Assembly: GCF_014197245.1 (NCBI RefSeq)
Contig: NZ_JACIFF010000003.1
Span: 260,077-324,076, forward strand
DNA: 64,000 bases
Reading direction: 5' to 3'
Source: Neolewinella aquimaris
GTDB lineage: Bacteria; Bacteroidota; Bacteroidia; Chitinophagales; Saprospiraceae
The notes under the pieces were generated by a model. It saw only the letters and a list, made by a program, of their open reading frames with translations, did no database searches and was not told the origin of the DNA. Shown here piece after piece: positions 26,632-34,662 of this stretch (its first letter is position 1; each line of letters starts with the position of its first letter). The translations under genes were made by a program, and so were the position numbers.

Positions 26632-27048
26632 TTAGTGGGAAGCGGCGATGGACTCGACGGTCTGCACACCTTTCTTCTGCTGGTAATCCTTGATGGCACC
26701 CTTAATGGCGTCTTCGGCAAGAACGGAGCAGTGAATTTTGACGGGGGGAAGGGCAAGTTCTTCAACGATGGCCATGTTGTCGATGGCGAGGGCTTCGTCG
26801 ACGGTCTTTCCCTTAAGCCACTCGGTAGCGAGGCTGGAACTGGCAATCGCAGAGCCGCAACCAAAAGTCTTGAACTTAGCCGCAGTAATTTTCTGGGTAG
26901 CCGGATCGACCTCGATCTGCAGGCGCATCACGTCACCACATTCGGGGGCACCGACGAGACCGGTTCCTACGTTTTCGGAATTCTTATCAAGGGTGCCGAC
27001 GTTGCGGGGATTCTTGAAGTGGTCTAGAAGTTTTTCGCTGTATGCCAT
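26632..27048 (-). CDS. iscU: Iron-sulfur cluster scaffold IscU
   Basis: Scaffold on which IscS-derived sulfur and iron build 2Fe-2S clusters. It has 138 residues starting MAYSEKLLDHFKNPRNVG. The three cluster cysteines are visible in APECGDV, FGCGSAIASS and IHCSVLAEDA, with the conserved Asp next to the first. A near-consensus TACCTTTA box 19 nt before the ATG (27068-27075) suggests its own promoter, behind the long hairpin that separates it from iscS. Confidence 0.95.
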   Translation of the reverse strand: MAYSEKLLDHFKNPRNVGTLDKNSENVGTGLVGAPECGDVMRLQIEVDPATQKITAAKFKTFGCGSAIASSSLATEWLKGKTVDEALAIDNMAIVEELALPPVKIHCSVLAEDAIKGAIKDYQQKKGVQTVESIAASH

Positions 27049-27067
27049 GGTAGAGGAATTGAAGGAA

Positions 27068-27075
27068 TAAAGGTA
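27068..27075 (-). promoter_or_regulatory. Probable -7 box for iscU
   Basis: TACCTTTA on the minus strand, one mismatch from TAnnTTTG, 19 nt before the iscU ATG. Confidence 0.35.
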
Positions 27076-27085
27076 GGAAGGGTAG

Positions 27086-27236
27086 AAGGATTGAGGGGTC
27101 GAAGGATTAAGGGATAGAAGGTAAGAAGGAATGAAGGGTCGAAGGATTGGGGATATAACAAGAATTGGGAAGAGAAAGATTAATCGTACCCCCCTTCAAT
27201 CCCTTGCCCCCTCAATCCTTCGATCCCTTAGTCCTT
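27086..27236. repeat. GA-rich/TC-rich inverted repeat between iscS and iscU
   Basis: Arms 27086-27113 and 27209-27236 complement over 28 bp with four mismatches. Each arm is made of degenerate GAAGGATT-type short repeats. The 95-nt loop continues the GA-rich pattern. Confidence 0.75.
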
Positions 27237-27246
27237 CACTCCCTAA

Positions 27247-28467
27247 TTAATGGGCCGACCATTCAATGGCATCAATGTCGATACCCTCCTTGTACATTTC
27301 CCAGATGGGGCTGAGATCGCGCATGTGATTGACGCCTTCGGCGACCTTGGCGATGGTTTCATCAATGTCTTCTTCGGTGGTGAAGCGGCCGAGGCTGAAG
27401 CGAAGGCTGGAATGTGCCAGGTCGTCGCCGAGGCCAAGGGCTACGAGTACGTAGCTGGGCTCGAGGCTGGCGGAAGTACAGGCGGAACCGGAGGAGACGG
27501 CGATGTTCTGGTTAAAGGTCATCATGAGGCCTTCTCCCTCGACGTGCTTGAAGCTAATGTTTGTGACGTGGGGCATACGGTGCTCGCGGCTGCCGTTGAC
27601 GTAGCTCTCTTCGAGCATTCCGGTGAGGGCACTTTCGAGTTTGTCGCGTAGGCGGCTGAGGCGCTCGGCGTCGCTGGCCATTTCTGCCTTGGCGATCTCT
27701 GCCGCTTTGCCGAATCCGACGATGCCGGGTACGTTCAGGGTGCCGGAACGCATGCCGCGCTCGTGACCGCCGCCGTCCATCTGACTGGTGACCTTGACGC
27801 GGGGGTTCTTGCGGTTGACGAAAAGAGCGCCGACGCCCTTAGGTCCGTACATCTTGTGGCTCGTGAAGGCCATGAGGTGGACGCCTACTTCCTTCGGATC
27901 GACCGGAATCTTGCCGACGGCCTGGGTAGCATCGGACATGAAAAGTACGCCGTGCTTGGCACAAATTTCGCCGATGGCCTTCATGTCCTGAATGACGCCG
28001 GTTTCGTTGTTGGCCCACATGATGGAGACCAGTACCGTCTTATCGGTGATGGCGGCTTCGAGTTCTTCCAGGTTGATGAGCCCCTCCCGGTCAACGTTGA
28101 GGTAGGTCACGCTGCCCCCCATCTTTTCGACCTTGCCGCAGGCGTCGAGGACGGCCTTGTGCTCGGTCTTGGCGGTGATGATGTGGTTGCCCTTGCGCTG
28201 GTACATTTCGAAGACGCCCTTGATGGCCAGGTTGTCCGACTCAGTAGCACCACTGGTGAAGATGATCTCCCGTTCGTCGACGTTGATCAGGTCGGCGATC
28301 TGCTTACGCGCGGTGTCGACGGCGCCCTCTGCGGCCCAACCGAAGGGGTGGTTGCGGCTGGCGGCGTTGCCGGGGTTCTCGTAGAAGTACGGAATCATGG
28401 CATCCACTACCCGGGGATCGGTGGGAGTGGTGGCGTTGTTGTCGAGGTAGATGAGGCGCTGGCCCAT
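27247..28467 (-). CDS. iscS: Cysteine desulfurase IscS
   Basis: PLP enzyme that takes sulfur from cysteine for Fe-S clusters and tRNA thiolation. It has 406 residues, the family length. The start [20 protein letters not shown] is typical. [11 protein letters not shown] carries the PLP lysine and [17 protein letters not shown] the catalytic Cys of group I desulfurases. Transcription leads towards iscU, but a 198-nt spacer with a long hairpin lies between. A short dyad, CAGAC-2-GTCTG, sits just upstream of its start. I see no iscR-like gene in the window. Confidence 0.96.
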   Translation of the reverse strand: MGQRLIYLDNNATTPTDPRVVDAMIPYFYENPGNAASRNHPFGWAAEGAVDTARKQIADLINVDEREIIFTSGATESDNLAIKGVFEMYQRKGNHIITAKTEHKAVLDACGKVEKMGGSVTYLNVDREGLINLEELEAAITDKTVLVSIMWANNETGVIQDMKAIGEICAKHGVLFMSDATQAVGKIPVDPKEVGVHLMAFTSHKMYGPKGVGALFVNRKNPRVKVTSQMDGGGHERGMRSGTLNVPGIVGFGKAAEIAKAEMASDAERLSRLRDKLESALTGMLEESYVNGSREHRMPHVTNISFKHVEGEGLMMTFNQNIAVSSGSACTSASLEPSYVLVALGLGDDLAHSSLRFSLGRFTTEEDIDETIAKVAEGVNHMRDLSPIWEMYKEGIDIDAIEWSAH

Positions 28468-28481
28468 AGTAAAAGTTATTT

Positions 28482-28493
28482 CAGACTTGTCTG
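28482..28493. promoter_or_regulatory. Candidate operator dyad upstream of iscS
   Basis: CAGAC and GTCTG are perfect inverted 5-mers with a 2-nt spacer, 15 nt before the ATG. They lie just upstream of a near -7 box (TAACTTTT, 28471-28478). The binding protein is unknown; the length alone makes chance possible. Confidence 0.3.
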
Positions 28494-28510
28494 GATAGAT
28501 ATGCTCTACG

Positions 28511-29014
28511 TTAACACCCGGTCCCTGGTTTGGTTGCTGTACCGAGAAGTTCCCTGATCTTAGTGTCGTTTCGTCGGGTGGGGCTCATTCCGCGCGCCGT
28601 ACAGTACTGCTGGTGGCGGGCATCGGCGGGGTGAAAATCAGCGACCACTGCTACGTCCGTGGTGGGCTGGTAGCCGGCCCGTTCGAGAATAAGCAACATT
28701 TGCCGGGCGGTGGTTAGCTGTTCGTCTTCCACCAGGGAAAATACCGCCGAGCGGTACTGTCCGGTTCCCCGTCCGCGGTTAAGCTCGAAATTGTGGAGGG
28801 TGAAGAACTCGGTTAGGAGATCTCGTGTGGTGAGTATTCGGGTATCGTAATTAACCGAAACTACCTCTGCGTGGCCGGTATTTTCTTCGCAAACCTGCAC
28901 GTAGGTGGGGTCCGTTGCCCTGCCGCCCGCGAAACCAACCCGGGTGGAAATAACGCCGGGCAGCTTACGAAGGTGGTATTCCCTACCCCAGAAACAGCCG
29001 CTTCCAAGGATCAG
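28511..29014 (-). CDS. msrA: Peptide-methionine (S)-S-oxide reductase MsrA, non-ATG start
   Basis: Repairs methionine-S-sulfoxide in proteins. The first in-frame ATG (28900) would remove the catalytic segment. Reading upstream in the same frame gives [18 protein letters not shown], with the essential GCFWG motif, then VGFAGG. Only CTG 29012-29014 (or a read-through) can start it, because the msrB TGA at 29024-29026 lies three codons further up in the same frame. From CTG the product has about 167 residues, the normal size. YRSAVF and a C-terminal Cys are also present. Confidence 0.85.
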   Translation of the reverse strand: MILGSGCFWGREYHLRKLPGVISTRVGFAGGRATDPTYVQVCEENTGHAEVVSVNYDTRILTTRDLLTEFFTLHNFELNRGRGTGQYRSAVFSLVEDEQLTTARQMLLILERAGYQPTTDVAVVADFHPADARHQQYCTARGMSPTRRNDTKIRELLGTATKPGTGC

Positions 29015-29023
29015 GTTTGCCCT

Positions 29024-29440
29024 TCAGGCTTCGTCGGTATCGAGGGAGCCGTGCTCGGCCTCGTACTTCTCGCGGGGAATAAATTTGATCGACAGGCTAT
29101 TGACGCAGTGGCGGGTGTTTTTTTCCGTAAACCGCTCGCCGTTGAACACATGCCCCAGGTGACCGCCACAGTTGTTGCAGAGGATCTCGATCCGGCGACC
29201 ATCGGCATCCCGAAGGTGTTGGATTGCATTAGGGATCTCATCGTCGAAACTCGGCCAACCGCAGCCGCTGCTGAATTTGTCGTGGCTGTCGTACAGGGGA
29301 GCATCACAGCGCCGGCAAACAAAAATACCGTCCTGCTTAAAGTTATTATACTCACCGGTAAAGGGCATCTCGGTACCCTTGCGGGCAATCACGCGCTCCT
29401 CTTCGGGGGTGAGGGTGTTCCAATTTTCTTTCGTCTTCAT
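29024..29440 (-). CDS. msrB: Peptide-methionine (R)-S-oxide reductase MsrB
   Basis: Repairs methionine-R-sulfoxide. It has 138 residues. Two CxxC pairs (CRRC and CNNC) bind structural zinc. CGWPSF and the catalytic [12 protein letters not shown] are conserved. Its TGA stop is followed in the same frame by MsrA coding sequence, an arrangement reminiscent of the MsrB-MsrA fusions known in other bacteria. No signal peptide is seen. Confidence 0.95.
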   Translation of the reverse strand: MKTKENWNTLTPEEERVIARKGTEMPFTGEYNNFKQDGIFVCRRCDAPLYDSHDKFSSGCGWPSFDDEIPNAIQHLRDADGRRIEILCNNCGGHLGHVFNGERFTEKNTRHCVNSLSIKFIPREKYEAEHGSLDTDEA

Positions 29441-29479
29441 ACCCGGAAAACAAACGGAAAATGGGAAGGTTTGGGGGGT

Positions 29480-29599
29480 GGGTTGTTGGGTTAGTGAGTT
29501 GTTGAGTTGTTGATTGGGTGGGTTGTTGGGTTGCTCCTGCGCTCCGCCGCCCGCTTCGTCACGTATGCTAGACTGGCCAACTCACAAATCCAACAACTC
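29480..29599. repeat. Low-complexity inverted repeat between msrB and purS
   Basis: Left arm 29480-29502 (GGGTTGTTGGGTTAGTGAGT...) and right arm 29577-29599 complement over 23 bp with three mismatches. The loop holds more TTGTTGAG-type repeats and a G-rich 21-mer. Confidence 0.7.
29532..29552 (-). repeat. Dispersed G-rich word, 21-nt variant
   Basis: Minus strand starts GGGCGGCGGAGCGCAGGAGC. It is a 2-nt longer variant of the 19-mer and matches the 53123-53143 copy best. Confidence 0.6.
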
Positions 29600-29612
29600 A
29601 AAAATTCACCGA

Positions 29613-29864
29613 CTACTGAGCCTCAATGACGAAGTCATAACTTTCCATGATCACGTTGGCGAGCAGCTTCGAGCATGCCAGTTCTACCTTGTCGTGTGCT
29701 TCCTGTTCGCTGGGAGCTTCGAGGGCGATGGTCACGTGCTTGCCGATGCGTACGTCGGAGACACCCTGGATGCCGAGATTGGGGAGGTTCTTGACGACGA
29801 CCTTGCCCTGGGGGTCGAGAAGCTCGGTCTTGGGCATGATGTTGATGTGGGCGATAAACTTCAT
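29613..29864 (-). CDS. purS: Phosphoribosylformylglycinamidine synthase subunit PurS
   Basis: Small subunit of the PurSQL complex in purine synthesis. It has 83 residues starting MKFIAHINIMPK, with LLDPQGKVV and SDVRIGKHVTIAL. Its ATG overlaps the pssA stop by 4 nt (ATGA), so it is translationally coupled to a phospholipid gene. purQ and purL are not in the window. Confidence 0.9.
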   Translation of the reverse strand: MKFIAHINIMPKTELLDPQGKVVVKNLPNLGIQGVSDVRIGKHVTIALEAPSEQEAHDKVELACSKLLANVIMESYDFVIEAQ

Positions 29865-30589
29865 AGGGGCTGCTTGGCGGACGAAGGCGGCGGGAAGGCC
29901 AGGTTAAGAATGAGGTAGACGACGACGATGAAGGGGAAAGCCGAGGTCCACAGTACGGTCAACAGGCCGATGGCCAGGGCGGCAAAGATATACTTCGTCT
30001 CATTGCCGGCCCACCCGAAGCCCTTCAGCTTAAAAGAAAACATGGGGTACTCACTCACCAGCAGAAAACTCATGATGAGGATGGAGGGGTAAAGTACCCA
30101 ACGGCTGAGTACGTAGGGGGCCCAGTCGGGGTTGGTCGCTACGATCAGCATGAGACCGGTGGCGTACACCGTGCTGGTGGGGGTAGCTACGCCCAGGAAG
30201 TTCTCGCTCTGGCGGGTATCCAGGTTAAATTTGGCCAGGCGCAGGGCGCTGAAGAGGGCCACGAAGAGGGCGGGGGCGGCGTACCACGACCAGGTGATGG
30301 CGGGCGGGGACGCAGGTGCAAGGTCAACCGGCAAAAGCAGCAATACGTAGTAGATCATGGCCGGTACCACTCCGAAACTCACCATATCGGCTAGGCTGTC
30401 GAGTTCCTTGCCGTGCTCGCTGCTTACATTGAGGGCGCGGGCCACGAGGCCGTCGGCAAAGTCGAACCACCCGGACGCAAACAGGAACCAGAAGGCCGGA
30501 ATGAAACGGAGGTCGAGTATACAGATGATGGCCGCGCACCCGCAAAAGAGGTTGAGCAGGGTTACGAAGTTGGGGATCCATGATTTCAC
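29861..30589 (-). CDS. pssA: CDP-diacylglycerol-serine O-phosphatidyltransferase
   Basis: Makes phosphatidylserine, the precursor of phosphatidylethanolamine, in the inner membrane. It has 242 residues and several hydrophobic segments. The CDP-alcohol phosphatidyltransferase signature is complete: DGLVAR, then G, D and D in the spaced pattern within GKELDSLADMVSFG. The G-rich 19-mer lies inside the gene (30302-30320, antisense), encoding part of a hydrophilic loop with Pro-Ala-Ser residues. Confidence 0.92.
   Translation of the reverse strand: MKSWIPNFVTLLNLFCGCAAIICILDLRFIPAFWFLFASGWFDFADGLVARALNVSSEHGKELDSLADMVSFGVVPAMIYYVLLLLPVDLAPASPPAITWSWYAAPALFVALFSALRLAKFNLDTRQSENFLGVATPTSTVYATGLMLIVATNPDWAPYVLSRWVLYPSILIMSFLLVSEYPMFSFKLKGFGWAGNETKYIFAALAIGLLTVLWTSAFPFIVVVYLILNLAFPPPSSAKQPL
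30302..30320 (+). repeat. Dispersed G-rich 19-mer inside pssA
   Basis: GGGCGGGGACGCAGGTGCA, identical to 12016-12034. Antisense to the gene. Confidence 0.75.
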
Positions 30590-30693
30590 GGCCGGTAAGT
30601 TAAAGTTTGTTAGGGTAAGGACAGTTTACTACGGATCCGAGGTACGGATTGCGTCTTCCCACCTGTTAAGTATATATTCTGCTACCGATACCT

Positions 30694-33600
30694 ATGAACT
30701 ACGTTTACTTATTGGGATGTGCGCTGTTGCTGGCTACGGGTCTTCACGCCCAGCCGGCCAACGACGAGTGTAGCGGTGCCATCGCACTTCCCCGCGAGCC
30801 GATCTATTGCTCGGGAGCGGCAGCCTTTTCCACTACGGGAGCCACCACTTCCCTCGAGCAGGAACAGTACGCCATCTGCCTTGACGAGCGGCTCGAAATC
30901 AAGGACGTCTGGTTTTCGTTTGTCGCCACCCGGAACTCGGTGAGCATTCAGGTCACCGGTGCCGTACCGGGCAACGTGCGGGGCACCATCGAGCAACCGC
31001 AATTTGCACTGATGAGCGGTAGTTGTGATAATTTCCAGAATGAAGCCTGCCGCTCCCCCTTCGCCTCGGGCGGTCAAGTGCAGAATGGGGGTAGCCTGAT
31101 CTTTAATGAGCTCGTACGGGGACAGACCTACTACATTCTGGTCGGGGCTCGCAACGGGAGAGAAGGTACGTTCGAACTCTGCGTAGAGCAGTTCGATGCT
31201 GTACCAGATCCGAGTAGCGACTGCGGTACCGCCGTATTACTGTGCGACAAATCACCCTTCGCGGTGCAGTCCCTCCAGGGCAACGGTCAGGTCGACGACG
31301 ACCTGTTGGGGACCAGCGACGTCTGCAATGGATCGGCGCCGGACGAGTTTAATTCATCCTGGTACAAGTGGACCTGCGACGAGCCCGGCACCCTCACCTT
31401 CTCCATCACCCCCCTCGGCGTCGCGCCCAACGAAGACCTCGATTTCGCGGTGTACGAGTTGTCTAATGGAGTAGACGACTGCGGCGCACGGACGGTATTG
31501 CGGCAGATGTACTCAGGAGAAACGGGGGGCAATGGCGACAACAACCTCCCCTGTCTGGGCCGTACGGGATTATCCGCCGCCGACCCGGACGATACGGAAA
31601 GCTGTGGCTGTACTCCGGGAGACAACAACTTCGCCCGGGCCATCGACATGGAAGCCGGTAAATCTTATGCCCTCGTGATCATGAACTTCACCAGCTCCGG
31701 CGACGGGTTTACGATAGAATTCGGCGGCACGGGCACGTTCCTCGGCCCCGAACCCAACCTGGTGTTCAGCAGTGCCGAAGCCTGCGTCGGCGAGACGATC
31801 ACCTTTCAGGACCAATCCACTTCCATCGACGGCATCGCCTCCTGGGCCTGGGACTTCGGGCCTACCGCCACCCCCAGGACCGCTTCCGGAGCAGGACCCC
31901 ACGAAGTTTCCTTCTCCGAGCCCGGCGCCCCCAACGTCTCCCTGGCCATAACCACCACCCGCAAATGTGTCGAGTACGTCACCGCCTCCGAGTTTTCCGT
32001 AGTGTGCTGCGCCGATCAATTTTCCGCGACCGCCGAGATCAGCGAAGTGACCTGCGCCGGCGCTGCCGACGGACGCATCGACCTTACCGGACGCACTCGG
32101 ATAGCCAACCGCCCGGTCAGTTATGCCTGGAGCAACGGAGCCGCCACGGCCGCGATCGATAACCTTGACCTTGGAGAGTATACGGTCACGATCACCGATG
32201 GGACGGGCTGCGAAGGAACTTTTTCCTACAGTGTAGGTGGCCCCCAGGCATTCGTTTTTGACACCCTCATCGTTCAACCCGACTGCGCGGGAGGCACCAA
32301 CGGGGCACTGGAGTTTCGCGTACTCAGCGGCGGGGCGGGAGGCTACGAATACAGCTTCAACGGTGGCCCTTATTCCACCGATACCAGACTGGAAAATCTA
32401 CCCGTCACCATGGTCAACGTCCGCGCCCGCGATGCAAATGGCTGTGAGATTGAACAAGATATTTTCGTCGACGAACGGCAACTGGGCCTGGTCGCCGGCG
32501 CGGCAACCTTTACCGAACCGGTGTGCAATGGAGCTGCCGACGGCAGAATCTCTCTCCAAATAGCAAACGGGGTCCCCGCTTACCGTTACGACTTCGGAGA
32601 TGGTCTGCAGCCTGAACCGCAACGGGGCGGCTTCAGTGCCGGCACCTATCCCGTGCATGTGGTAGACGCGGAGGGTTGCACCGGCGATTTTGAGATCACC
32701 ATCACGGAGCCTCCCGTTCTGGCCGTCCGTTTACAGTCGGACAGCAGCAGTTGCTTCGCGGCCAATGACGGCTCCATTTTCGCCTCCGGAGAGGGGGGGA
32801 GGGGCAACTATACGTTTACCTGGACCGACGGCCCATCAGGACCCGACCGGATCAACCTGCCCGCCGGCACCTACACCGTCAATCTTACGGACAGCCTTGG
32901 CTGCACGGTAGCCGATTCCGTCACGCTAAATGATCCGGAAGAAATCGTGGCCGCTATCGTCGATCAGGAGAATCTGATCTGTTTTGGAGTACCCACCGGA
33001 TCCTTTACCCTGGCGGCGGCGGGCGGGTCGCCGGAGTACACCTACAGTGCCGACGGGGTCAATTTTCAGTCCGAACCACGGCTCGGCGGACTGTTTGCGG
33101 ACGAGTACACTCTCCACGTTCGTGACATCAATGGCTGCGTCGATAGCCTGTCCGGCAGCCTGAGCCAACCCACTGAATTCGTCATTGAAACTGCCGATCG
33201 GGTGCAGCTGTTGCTGGGGTACGATACCACGCTACTGGCGCGGAGCAACTACTTCCCCGTCACGTTTTCCTGGGGGCCGGACAGCGTTACCTGTCTTACA
33301 CCCGATTGCGCACGCGTAAACGTAATGCCGGTCGTTTCGGGCGATTACTTCGTTACGGGGACCAATCCGGCAGGCTGCGTCGATACGGCGCTGATAAATT
33401 TCATCGTCATTGAAGACCTTCCGATCTACATACCCAACGCATTCACGCCGAACGACGACGACAGCAACGATCGCTTTACGGTCTTTGGTGGCCGGGCGGT
33501 GGCGCGGATCGAGTTCATGCGCGTCTACGACCGCTGGGGCGGACTGGTTTTTGAGGCCCCCGAGCCCTTCCCGGCTAACGAACCCGCCCTGGGTTGGGAT

Positions 33601-33714
33601 GGAAGGGTGAATGGCCGACCCGTTGGCGGGGGCACATACGTTTACGTGGTCGAGGTCAGTTACATCAACGGCCGCCGCGAGGGCTACCGGGGCGACGTCA
33701 CAGTGGTACGCTAG
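30694..33714 (+). CDS. Secreted multi-domain protein with T9SS type B sorting domain
   Basis: A 1006-residue surface or secreted protein. A signal peptide (MNYVYLLGCALLLATGLHAQ) is followed by two cysteine-containing beta domains. A PKD-like domain with SWAWDFGP lies near residue 390. Several SprB-like repeats then occur, with the pattern C-GAADGRI...YSWSNG...YTVTITDxxGC. The last 100 residues (IYIPNAFTPNDDDSNDRF to the end) are the gliding-associated type B C-terminal domain, the export signal for SprA-based secretion. This suggests adhesion or gliding. The TAG stop overlaps the first base of a G-rich 19-mer. Confidence 0.88.
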   Translation: MNYVYLLGCALLLATGLHAQPANDECSGAIALPREPIYCSGAAAFSTTGATTSLEQEQYAICLDERLEIKDVWFSFVATRNSVSIQVTGAVPGNVRGTIEQPQFALMSGSCDNFQNEACRSPFASGGQVQNGGSLIFNELVRGQTYYILVGARNGREGTFELCVEQFDAVPDPSSDCGTAVLLCDKSPFAVQSLQGNGQVDDDLLGTSDVCNGSAPDEFNSSWYKWTCDEPGTLTFSITPLGVAPNEDLDFAVYELSNGVDDCGARTVLRQMYSGETGGNGDNNLPCLGRTGLSAADPDDTESCGCTPGDNNFARAIDMEAGKSYALVIMNFTSSGDGFTIEFGGTGTFLGPEPNLVFSSAEACVGETITFQDQSTSIDGIASWAWDFGPTATPRTASGAGPHEVSFSEPGAPNVSLAITTTRKCVEYVTASEFSVVCCADQFSATAEISEVTCAGAADGRIDLTGRTRIANRPVSYAWSNGAATAAIDNLDLGEYTVTITDGTGCEGTFSYSVGGPQAFVFDTLIVQPDCAGGTNGALEFRVLSGGAGGYEYSFNGGPYSTDTRLENLPVTMVNVRARDANGCEIEQDIFVDERQLGLVAGAATFTEPVCNGAADGRISLQIANGVPAYRYDFGDGLQPEPQRGGFSAGTYPVHVVDAEGCTGDFEITITEPPVLAVRLQSDSSSCFAANDGSIFASGEGGRGNYTFTWTDGPSGPDRINLPAGTYTVNLTDSLGCTVADSVTLNDPEEIVAAIVDQENLICFGVPTGSFTLAAAGGSPEYTYSADGVNFQSEPRLGGLFADEYTLHVRDINGCVDSLSGSLSQPTEFVIETADRVQLLLGYDTTLLARSNYFPVTFSWGPDSVTCLTPDCARVNVMPVVSGDYFVTGTNPAGCVDTALINFIVIEDLPIYIPNAFTPNDDDSNDRFTVFGGRAVARIEFMRVYDRWGGLVFEAPEPFPANEPALGWDGRVNGRPVGGGTYVYVVEVSYINGRREGYRGDVTVVR

Positions 33715-33732
33715 GGCGGGGTCGCAGGAGCA
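33714..33732 (+). repeat. Dispersed G-rich 19-mer at a stop codon
   Basis: GGGCGGGGTCGCAGGAGCA, one mismatch from the main form. Its first G is the last base of the upstream TAG. The -7 box at 33736 follows 3 nt later. Confidence 0.7.
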
Positions 33733-33735
33733 GGG

Positions 33736-33743
33736 TAAGTTTG
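33736..33743 (+). promoter_or_regulatory. -7 promoter box for the lipoprotein gene
   Basis: TAAGTTTG, 13 nt before ATG 33757. Confidence 0.5.
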
Positions 33744-33756
33744 GTAAATAAAACCG

Positions 33757-34296
33757 ATGTGGATGCGCTTTTTACTGTTTTCGGTACTGGTCCTGACGCT
33801 TTTCGGTTGCCCGAAAAGCACGATTGGCGATCGCCTGTTTGATATCAATTACCCGGTGCTTGAGTTTACTGTTCCGGCCGGCCAATCCTCCTTCCGCACC
33901 TTTGTCGTCGCTCGACCGGAGTTCGCTACGGGATTCAATCAGGCACTCGCCGACAATGGAGTGGACGTAGACGACATTGATCTAGTCGGCGGCGTGCGTG
34001 CGCGCATCACCAGTATATCCGGCGAGGATTTCCGGGAGATCGAGCGGATAGAGCTGCGGGTCTGTCCCGCCTCGGAGAGCGACTGCACCTTCATCGATCT
34101 GATGTTTAGCATCAGTGACCTGGGCGGGCGCCGGCAGCAGGTGGTAAACCTCAATCCCGGTGAGAAAAATTTCCGCAGCCTCTTCCTTACCGAAGAAAAT
34201 GTTCGCATGGAGCTCGTCTTCTTCCCCCTCGAGGTCACCACCCGCAACATCGACGCCCGACTAGAGTGGACGATCGGGGCGATCGGCGGATTATAA
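33757..34296 (+). CDS. Putative lipoprotein of unknown function
   Basis: A 179-residue protein. The lipobox LTLFGC near residue 18 follows a hydrophobic segment. The mature part is beta-rich with no family I recognise. It opens with FDINYPVLEFTVPAGQSSF, and a core segment is IERIELRVCPASESDCTFID. It probably sits in the outer membrane facing the periplasm or surface. ATG 33763 is an alternative start. Its TAA shares a base with a 40-nt dispersed palindrome. Confidence 0.7.
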   Translation: MWMRFLLFSVLVLTLFGCPKSTIGDRLFDINYPVLEFTVPAGQSSFRTFVVARPEFATGFNQALADNGVDVDDIDLVGGVRARITSISGEDFREIERIELRVCPASESDCTFIDLMFSISDLGGRRQQVVNLNPGEKNFRSLFLTEENVRMELVFFPLEVTTRNIDARLEWTIGAIGGL

Positions 34297-34335
34297 GTCG
34301 TCGGCCGACCGAGGTACGAGGTTCGTCCGCTGACT
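34296..34335 (-). repeat. Dispersed imperfect palindrome, 40-mer
   Basis: Reverse-orientation copy with a few substitutions (GTTCGTCCGCTGACT end). It begins on the last base of the lipoprotein stop codon. As in the 1-270 array, it is linked to an AT-rich GCCAAATTGTAAATGG-like segment (in reverse) within 50 bp. Confidence 0.85.
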
Positions 34336-34662
34336 AGAGGGAGGAATTTACCAATTACCATTTCCAAGGTGCCATTTACAATTTGGCTACCGCTGTTTCG
34401 TACGTGTGCTTCACGGGTAGAGGCGTTGTACGCCAAGCGTATGAAGGGGGGAGGACCTGCGGTCCGGAGTAGTTTCCACCGCGGATTACGCAGAAGGCGC
34501 AGATTTTTTCGCAGATCGAGGTACGGTGTAAAGCGGGGCGGCCTCTACTCCCAGACGATCTCACTACGCACGACCACGACTACACGCCGGCTACCCCAGC
34601 TCTCTACGGGTCTGCGCAGCAAATTTTAAATTTCAACTTCCCAATTTTAAATTTCATCCCCC
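34336..34662. other. Convergent repeat-derived spacer without a gene
   Basis: No credible coding frame. It holds the AT-rich partner of the 99-bp unit in reverse orientation and a 27-nt dispersed repeat (34479-34505). It also holds a small GGACC/GGTCC hairpin and, near 34621-34656, AAATTTTAAATTT-type sequence resembling the array at 1-246. Confidence 0.6.
34479..34505 (-). repeat. 27-nt dispersed repeat (AATCTGCGCC...CCGCGG)
   Basis: Its reverse complement matches 50115-50141 at 25 of 27 positions, and similarity continues on both flanks. Confidence 0.75.

Noticed and set aside
28511-28900. 129-residue MsrA from ATG 28900
   Set aside because: It lacks GCFWG; the coding sequence clearly continues upstream to CTG 29014.
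29024-29026. Selenocysteine at the msrB TGA
   Set aside because: The codon follows the complete MsrB C terminus and is not at a catalytic position; no SECIS-like hairpin is evident next to it.
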